Assembly: GCA_002633005.1 (NCBI GenBank)
Contig: NMRA01000013.1
Location: 892,852 to 956,851, forward strand
Source of the DNA: Phoronis australis
Lineage: Eukaryota > Phoronida > Phoronidae
Direction: 5' to 3'
Length of the DNA: 64,000 bases
Both the position numbers and the translations under genes were made by a program. The notes under the pieces are model-generated. The model was not told the origin of the DNA and did not search any database. It was given only the letters and a program-made list of their open reading frames with translations. This document shows, piece after piece, positions 56,919 through 64,000 of the stretch; positions within the stretch are counted from its first letter, which is position 1, and each line of letters starts with the position of its first letter.

Positions 56919-59900
56919 GTAGTATTCAATTTGTTACATACTACGTACTTTGCAAACGGCAGGCAATCATGTAATGGTTTAGTTTTAATTAATATGTTGA
57001 TGGTGAATATTGATATTTAAAGGTCATGTTCAGCTTTCGGACAGAATGTTGTTATACAAGTAATGTTGTGCCCCGAACATGGTTGCAATAACCTGGAAAT
57101 CAATTTTCCTGGAAAACGGTGTGCGCTGTGACCAAAAACTTGTCGAAGCCGATGTTTTTCAAAGTGTGCTAGCATAGTATTTGGAGGAAATCCTGAAAGA
57201 AAAAGCATTTCAAAATCTGTCGGTGAGTCACTGCCGTCAGACAGTCAATGAGCGATATTATTAACTTGGTTAATGTCTTCAGTCATCCGAATCTTAGAAA
57301 GACACATGAAATTTTGTCACGAACTGGAAACAATATTTGACAGCATGACCGATGTTGCGTCCTTGTGCGCAGTACTTAATGCCAGCTGCTGACAATCTCT
57401 TAAAGTGGCATTTTCCTACTCCTGACTAGATATAACCATTCAATGACTGCACAGTTTTGCTTCTCAAGTACTTCTTTGACAGGTAAAAATGGCCAACTTC
57501 AAAGTGTCACAAGATAAAAACAACAAATAATGCAAAAATGACATCGATGTGACCCATTTCTGACCAGTGGAAAACGAGAAATGTTCACACTTTGAGTTAT
57601 TTTACCACTCATTTGTGTGACCTTTGCAAACTTAAATGAAAACATTTGATGAATGTCCTATGGTAACACCTCATTACCTAAACAGCAAGAATTGTTCTCT
57701 TACACGTCATATGTTGGTCACCGCTTGTGACCCATGGTTCAGGTTGAAAAGATCTCTGTCGCGACCAATGCACGAACTCTGAATTTTGTCCAGGTGCTCT
57801 AGTCCACTGTTGATTGTTATCCTATCAGACTTCATATGAGGCTTCTTGCCTGAACTTTTGAGTGGAAATAATGTTTTGTTATCAAACAACGTATTACACC
57901 TTCAAGCTCTGGTTGGGACCGAGATCTCAACTCTTCGCACTGAAGTAATAGGCCATGGGAAGTGACCAGCACATGGTATGTAATAGACTAATAATTCCTA
58001 CTCATACCACGTGAACGCGCTGATTTATAGAGTACATTAATTTGTTAAGCAATCTTCAGCAAATTGTACACTGAACAATCTTCCATTGCCTCCGTTGAAC
58101 AAGTGACCATGACACCAATGACATGTTCTCTCGGGAATCTGCACAGTGCATACATACCATTAGAACTCGTCGTACATTGGACGGTGAATGATTAGTTACT
58201 ATGCATGTGCATATTATTTTTCACGAGATGCACAGCTTTAAGGTAATGCCACTTCTTGGATAGTACACACATCTCATAGTTTTAAGCTGTGAGCTGTAAT
58301 TAAGCTGAAAAGCTTCATTAACAAAAAGCAATTAATTACAGATCAAGAGTATAATGGAAAATATTCTATTACAGGTCTTTTCCTTCCATAGCCTTTAAGC
58401 TTAATTAGCTCTTTATCATAGATGACCAATATTAAAGTCCACAGAATAGAATTCCACCATATGGCTGGCCATATTCAATTCCACCAAAGGACAAAAGGTC
58501 CGTTTCATGAAAGTGACTGTTGGTGGCACTCAACAGTGTTTGCTGATTGTGAGCTTGAAAAACCAAGTCTAAGCAGCTGGGTATACAGAACATAACCTGA
58601 AAGTATGAACAGTATAATGGACCAAAGGCTTCAAAAACCTTGCAGAAAGTCTATTGGAACTGATAACAAAGGCGCAAGCGCAGTCGGCTGCTGAATAATT
58701 GAATAAAGACAACCAAGTCCATTACGGTGTTTTCCCGTTGCTCCCAACTTGTTCGATTCTATAGCCCAACAACAAGTCGGGAAGATCACCCCTGTAGCCA
58801 ATATCTTACACCACTGATTAACTCCATTCTGGCATTTATGGATGGAGGGCTGGCTCTCTTTTGTTCGATAATTGCTCTAATTTCCCATCAGATCCTATCT
58901 AGCCTGACTGGGCTGTGCTGCTAAAAATGAAAGTTAAGTTATAACATATTTGAACATAAACCAATAGCATTTCTGAATTCCTTGTCAAATGCTGATCATG
59001 TTTAGTTTTTGAATCACCAAAATCGCCCAACTACAACAGAAGATAAGACAATCCATTCTGCCAGGTTTCAGTAACCCTTTGAAGCCTGGGAGATAAGTGG
59101 CGTGCTTGTTGTCATACGGGACAAAAGACTGTGCTGGGCAGTTAACAAAGGAGCCAGATGTTATCCCAGGTTCAGGACCCCTCATGTCCGGAAAAGTTGC
59201 TGAACGACAGAACATCGTCATGTCAGCGATTTTCACCACTAAGCCATTTGCATGCGGTTACTACGAACTGAGAGGCAGTGTATTCAGACTGCCAAAATTT
59301 TCCACATTACAGAAATCGGGTGAAAAATGGTGTACTTCAGCCAGATTTTTTACAAATCCAAAGGAAACAATATGGCCGAAAATTTTTTCCTCATTTTTCC
59401 AAGAAAGATACGTGGCACCAAATTAAATGATTTTTTCCTGTTCAGGGTTTGTACCACAACTACCGTCAAGCAAAGCTTTGAAAATTTGTTGGCATTCACA
59501 ACAAGGTTAGAAGTCATTGAAAAAGGAAAAAAGGCATATTTGGCCATTATTTTTATCCGAATTTGGTGAGATTTTATCGTACTTTAATTTCTACTTCTTG
59601 CTCGCAAACAGTAAAGGTGTCAAGGGGTCAACCACTGGCACTCTTTCACATAGAATGGGCTAAATTATCAAGCAAATGCCATTCATAGCCTTCATAAGCA
59701 TCACAAAACTGCAGGCGCCAATTCTTAATGAAGTTGGGGGAGGTAAATTCTGCCGCTGTTCAAAAGACCATCGAGTGCAACCAAGTAAATATTAGCACAT
59801 AGAAATTATTTATAGAAATTATCTTAGTTACTAAGAGTTATGTTTATATTCTCAGAGTCCTGGTACTTTTGCTCAATTGAGGTTTAATTATTTTTCTGAG

Positions 59901-59972
59901 ACAGTTGTATGGAGTGCCTGTTAGACCAAATCTCTGACAGTTGTATGGAGTGCCTGTTAGACCAAATCCCTG
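59901..59972. repeat. 36-bp unit duplicated in tandem
   Basis: ACAGTTGTATGGAGTGCCTG and the following 16 bases occur twice back to back with one difference. They lie within a degraded MITE end (TCATGAAATAGACCCC at 59968). Confidence 0.85.
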
Positions 59973-60834
59973 ACTTATCATGAAATAGACCCCTGAATAA
60001 AATTCTTTTACTATTGTAAAGCAAAATAAATCTGCCCGTCTTTGTAAAGAAGGTTGTTTTGTTTGACCAGAACATGGCTTATAGACACTTTAAAATTGAG
60101 AGTAAAATTGTGTTACACGATGTTCTCTATCCATGTATATTTTCCGATCATTTTCTTCTGATAAATATAGTCTAAAACAAGATTTTATGTAATACACTGG
60201 TTTATTGATTTTTGGGAGCAATTACTATTATTTTTTGTTTATTTTTAACATATGTGTTAGATTTAGTCACATTATCAGCGAGAAAAATGTGTTTTTGAGA
60301 CCGGCCACATCACAGACTCAATCGTGGGACCATCGTAGTTGCAGATAAATGCTGTGCTGGTAGAGCTCAATACCACTCGATAAATTGCAAACAAATTTAA
60401 GCATTATTTAACTGAAAGATTCAGAGGGTGTGATTTCAGCAAAGGTTTGCAGACAACCTTGAGAATTGTCAATTTGTGATCAAACCGCAAAAACAAGTTT
60501 ACAGATTTTATCGCTATTTTACTCTAGTTGAAGCTAAGTATTTTAAACTGGCTATCCCATGCGATTCCTTCCCTGCCACAGGTTATTTGATGGAAATGTG
60601 ATAATTATGCCTTGCGTAGGCTTGATACGGAAATTATAGTAATATCCGATGGATCAGATGTGTACGGTAATTCATGTGGTTTTGAAATGATAATTCAAGA
60701 TTGAAATGTCTGTCTGAGACTGGATTGCACTGAACGTAAACTTTGTTTCTGATCATATTCTAATTTTGATTTAAGCTCTACATAAAGTGTCCCATTGATT
60801 GCATTGTAAAGGCAGTATGAGAGGAGGGCTGACA

Positions 60835-60852
60835 AGAGAGAGAGAGAGAGAA
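60835..60852. repeat. (GA)n microsatellite
   Basis: About eight to nine GA units. Confidence 0.85.
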
Positions 60853-61494
60853 AACATTACTTGAATAAAAAATATGAGAAATGAACTAGTGAAATACATC
60901 AGTGTGTTGTCTGCCTGTGTGGGAAACACTTAGCAAAACTAATTTTTGAAAATGCACTTTCTTAGGAAAAACAACTTTTTGTTCTAAGCCACTTGCAGCT
61001 GTAAAAGTCGGTTATCGTTAGGTTCCTTATTTTTGTTCGAATTTGAGGAAACGTTACCCTAATTAAGTTACTTGTCATGATGGTTTAGTTTCAGTGATGG
61101 AAGAGGTTTATCCATCGACGAAATTCCAGACATTTTATTGTTAGTATTTCATTTCAAACAAAAGGTAATAGTGAGCAGACGTTACAATGGAAGGTGAAAC
61201 ATGGAAGTAGAGTTCGTGAAAACAGCCATTTTAGACACCAAAATGTGGCTGATAGCATCTTTAGTGTAAGTGTTTGGGCCTAATACTACATGTGGTGTGA
61301 ATAGCAAATAATTCTATAAAGTTCACTTGAATGGTCTTTCCATTTTGTGTTATAATTTCAGAGATTATTTTTTTTGAAATTTAGTATATTTTTGTAATAA
61401 TCCTTTTATAAAATCTTTGTTTTTTGTCATACAAAAACTATAACAAGGTTTACGTTATGTAGGAACCCAGACAATTGTCCACATTTGTGGCTAA

Positions 61495-61860
61495 CTTTGG
61501 AACATCATGTCTCAGAAATGGCTGATCAGATTGATATGAAACTTTCAGGTAGTATAATGGTTGATACATTGTTCCCCAAAATGCTCATAGTAGGATTTGT
61601 TTTAAAAATGTTCTACTTTTACATGTGGGGCTATTAAAAGAAGGACTTTTATAATTTTCACGAAAAAAAATCTAAAATAGTTGCATAAAACAAAACAAAA
61701 TTATATTTTTGAAAAGTAACTGTAACACAGCGTTATTGGAATCGCATCTTGAACATTTATATCAAATAAAATTTAACCATGTTATTGATACCATTGTTTT
61801 GCTATCAATGTACCTTTCTTGTTTGCTAAAAGACATGGTCACGTAATACAATTTGGGAAA
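61495..61860. repeat. Dispersed repeat 'E', copy 2
   Basis: Same order of blocks as 22960-23320, from CTCAGAAATGGCTGATCAGA to AAAAGACATGGTCACGTAA. Confidence 0.6.
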
Positions 61861-62924
61861 GATTGGTTAAAAAAATCAAATTGTTCAAGGTTTTACTTTG
61901 TTAGTAAGGTCCTGCGTAACCCTTGGCAACAAACTTTGACAACAATTTGAATTCCGGTAAAAATCCTTCACCTTGGGACACAATATGGCAAGATAGGTAG
62001 AATTTCATTTTGTCAAATTTTTCAACAAGAACAACTTTTCAGGAAAATATGCTTTGGTTTAAGAATGATTTGTGTGGTGTACCTATTTGCAGTGATGTGA
62101 TAACCCTTGATAAATGTCAATTTTAGGAATTCTTTTTGTCCCAAGTTGGAGAATATTTATTGTAGGTCATTCACCTCGGGCTGATTCATAGACATCTGAT
62201 GCGTGCAACGATTGTGGGGAAAGTAGTTAGCTACTTGTCTGTAACTCAAGTATTAGTCAATTTTCTCTGTGATTTGTGCGAAAGTCTTTGGTTGAGAGAA
62301 ATCCCTCTGTTGTTCATAAAAAGATGACGATGATAAAAAATGTTTACTTTCAGACAAAAAAGAATACAAAAAGAATACAAGCTAAAAGTGCCATTCTGAA
62401 GCATTTGAAAGGTTTATTTCGTGAACACTGCTGGAAATGCTAAGGGTGTACCATAAGTTATATGTTTACAGCTGTGTGGTATAAACATTGTTAAAACATT
62501 TAACAAAAGGAAAGTTTCCTCCTTTCCTCCATATGGTGGCGGAAAATGATGGACTGAGATAGCTTGCCTTTATTCGGGTCTTCCAACTGAGCTGTAAAAC
62601 GAGTTCATTATGAAACTGAGATCTGTTGTACATACTCTATCATGAGGGATGTGACCTCTTTCGTGGAAAGCAGACATTAGGTATTACTGGCTGCACATGT
62701 ATGTGTTTGTCCGCCTAATGCATGTTAGCGTTTAGACTTTGCAGGAAATTGCATAAAAACCCACTTTGCTGTCTGTCTCCTTGAAGTGGCAGTCAGTGAC
62801 GTTTTGTTGAAGCAGCCATATACCCACCTTCCTTCACAAAATGATTTTTTCATTTAGACCAATTACCATTCTGAAATTGGTTTCAAATTGTTTCTTTGTC
62901 AAACTGGAGGTGATATCTGGGCTT

Positions 62925-63125
62925 GGAAAGAGCTGACATTTCATTATCGCTCGAGATTAGACTCTACAAGTTGGCTTGTCATGGCTCATATTATGCTCCA
63001 AACCTGGTCTCGGGGAATAACCAACATGTCAGCTCTCCGCAAACCTTGAAATCACCTAAAATTTACCGAAGGAACAATCTGAGACCAATTTCGTAATGGT
63101 AAGAGGTCTACGTCAAAATTTATTT
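62925..63125. repeat. Dispersed repeat, copy 2 (pair with 17075-17225)
   Basis: Shares ACCTTGAAATCACC, GAACAATCTGAGACCAATTT and GTAATGGTAAGAGG with the first copy in the same order. Confidence 0.45.
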
Positions 63126-63299
63126 TATTTTGCGATGCACGATGTGCCACTTTAACTGTAACTTGAGATTTGAACATTATCCCATGATGTCTAAATAACA
63201 TAGAAGTCAATTCACAAGAAGGGAATATGTAACTGCCTAAGTCATGAGGATCAATGCTTCTGAGAATAATTTTATTTTATTTTTAGATCTTACCAATTG

Positions 63300-63510
63300 A
63301 GGTTAGAATGTGTTGAGCAAGTGAAATTTTATTTTCTCATATTTCATAAAAGATATACAGTACCAAAGTAATGAATTGCCAAGTCAAGCTCTGTACGATA
63401 GCTGCTTATAGAAATTATATTTTGAAAAATTTGGGGTGGTCACAACAGCGTTTAAAACACTTGAAAAATGAAAAATTTATAATTTTCTTTGAAAGTGGCA
63501 AGATTTTACG
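63300..63510. repeat. Dispersed repeat 'F', copy 2
   Basis: Same order of blocks as 55320-55515, beginning TTGAGCAAGTGAAATTTTAT. Confidence 0.6.
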
Positions 63511-64000
63511 GTAGATTGAACTTCTAAAAAATGCTATCGGGACGCGATGCTTGGGCATTATAAGTCCAACAAAACCCTGGTCAATAGAGGTGTTCTTGTG
63601 GAGGAATTAAAAATAATTGTTGACTGTACCCACTTAAGTCTTGATTTTCCCATTATGGGATTTGCTTAAGATCAGCACTGTCTCTTCCCCTGTGCATTGC
63701 AGTATGTATTTAGAACCATTGATTTTGCATTAGGAGGATACTTGTGCTTTCTGGACACTATCGATTCCGCAAAATCTGAACATTGACTGTCTCTTACATA
63801 CTGCAATTTACGACTAATCAGCAGTGTAGTGGATAAACTCGTCTTGATTTAACAGATTTTACTTTACGCATGTTTATTTGCTCTAACGTATTAATCATGC
63901 TATTATTATGGTTGCCTATTTATTATACCGTAAGTGGTCCTTGATTGAAGCTTGGTACTGTAGGGTTCTTAATAAGTGCCCTTGGTGTCTGTTCATTCAA

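Larger units (their letters stand above)
56919..64000 (+). other. Proposed intron 3 (continues past the window)
   Basis: Starts GTAGTATTC. I found no further exon that fits phase 0 and the alpha2delta pattern. A possible exon-like segment at 62352-62410 (after TTACTTTCAG) was considered and not accepted. Content is dispersed repeats and AT-rich DNA. Confidence 0.45.

Noticed and set aside
59097-59426. 109-codon plus-strand frame with a GC-richer start
   Set aside because: No domain recognised and no splice context; the 3' part overlaps a degraded dispersed repeat F copy.
62352-62410. Possible exon 4 of the alpha2delta-like gene after TTACTTTCAG
   Set aside because: The Lys-rich translation does not resemble the expected region, and an imperfect tandem repeat (AAAAAGAATACA) explains the frame.

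Overview
The window is animal (metazoan) nuclear DNA: AT-rich, very low gene density, long introns with GT/AG borders, tRNA-headed SINE-like units, a GIY-YIG retroelement fragment, and many DNA transposons and MITEs. The species cannot be fixed from sequence alone. The mix of Kolobok-type, hAT-type and GIY-YIG elements would suit a marine invertebrate such as a hemichordate, lancelet, echinoderm or mollusc, but that is a guess. Two assembly gaps (26357-27071 and 40111-40237) and four single Ns (3334, 20237, 25173, 35181) mark a draft assembly; two single Ns end poly-G runs and two sit inside transposons.

Layout. 1-283 is the end of a repeat here called 'H', reading out of the window. 284-3172 holds no recognisable gene. 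3219-6624 is a fused double copy of a Kolobok-like transposon flanked by TTAA. 7206-9718 is a uracil-DNA glycosylase (UNG) gene. Its whole catalytic domain lies in one exon (8929-9718, or from ATG 8993), with a possible tiny first exon at 7206-7231 whose splice phase matches. 9719-15867 is gene-poor and contains a hAT transposase remnant on the minus strand (13284-13550).

From 15868 to the end of the window, the plus strand appears to carry the 5' part of one large gene. It has a signal-peptide exon (15868-15950), then a 38.5-kb intron, then two short exons (54497-54578 and 56799-56918) whose phases join exactly and whose translation resembles the N-terminal region before the VWA domain of voltage-gated calcium channel alpha2delta subunits (CACNA2D). 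Later exons must lie beyond 64000. The huge first intron is a repeat landscape: hAT MITEs (one with a perfect 8-bp target duplication), a third Kolobok-like copy with an open THAP reading frame, three H copies built of ~150-bp units, two copies of a TA-flanked element with unusual direct subterminal repeats, a long-inverted-repeat element and SINE-like units. The second intron holds a Penelope-like GIY-YIG fragment, 80 bp downstream of exon 2.

The two gene-level points of most interest are (i) the UNG, which keeps its catalytic and uracil-pocket residues but has changed several residues that clamp or enter DNA in well-studied UNGs, and (ii) the split alpha2delta-like gene. On the repeat side, the H element and the GGGCG(G/C)TTAA element have architectures I cannot assign to a named family. 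No CRISPR array, operon, rRNA or functional tRNA is present.
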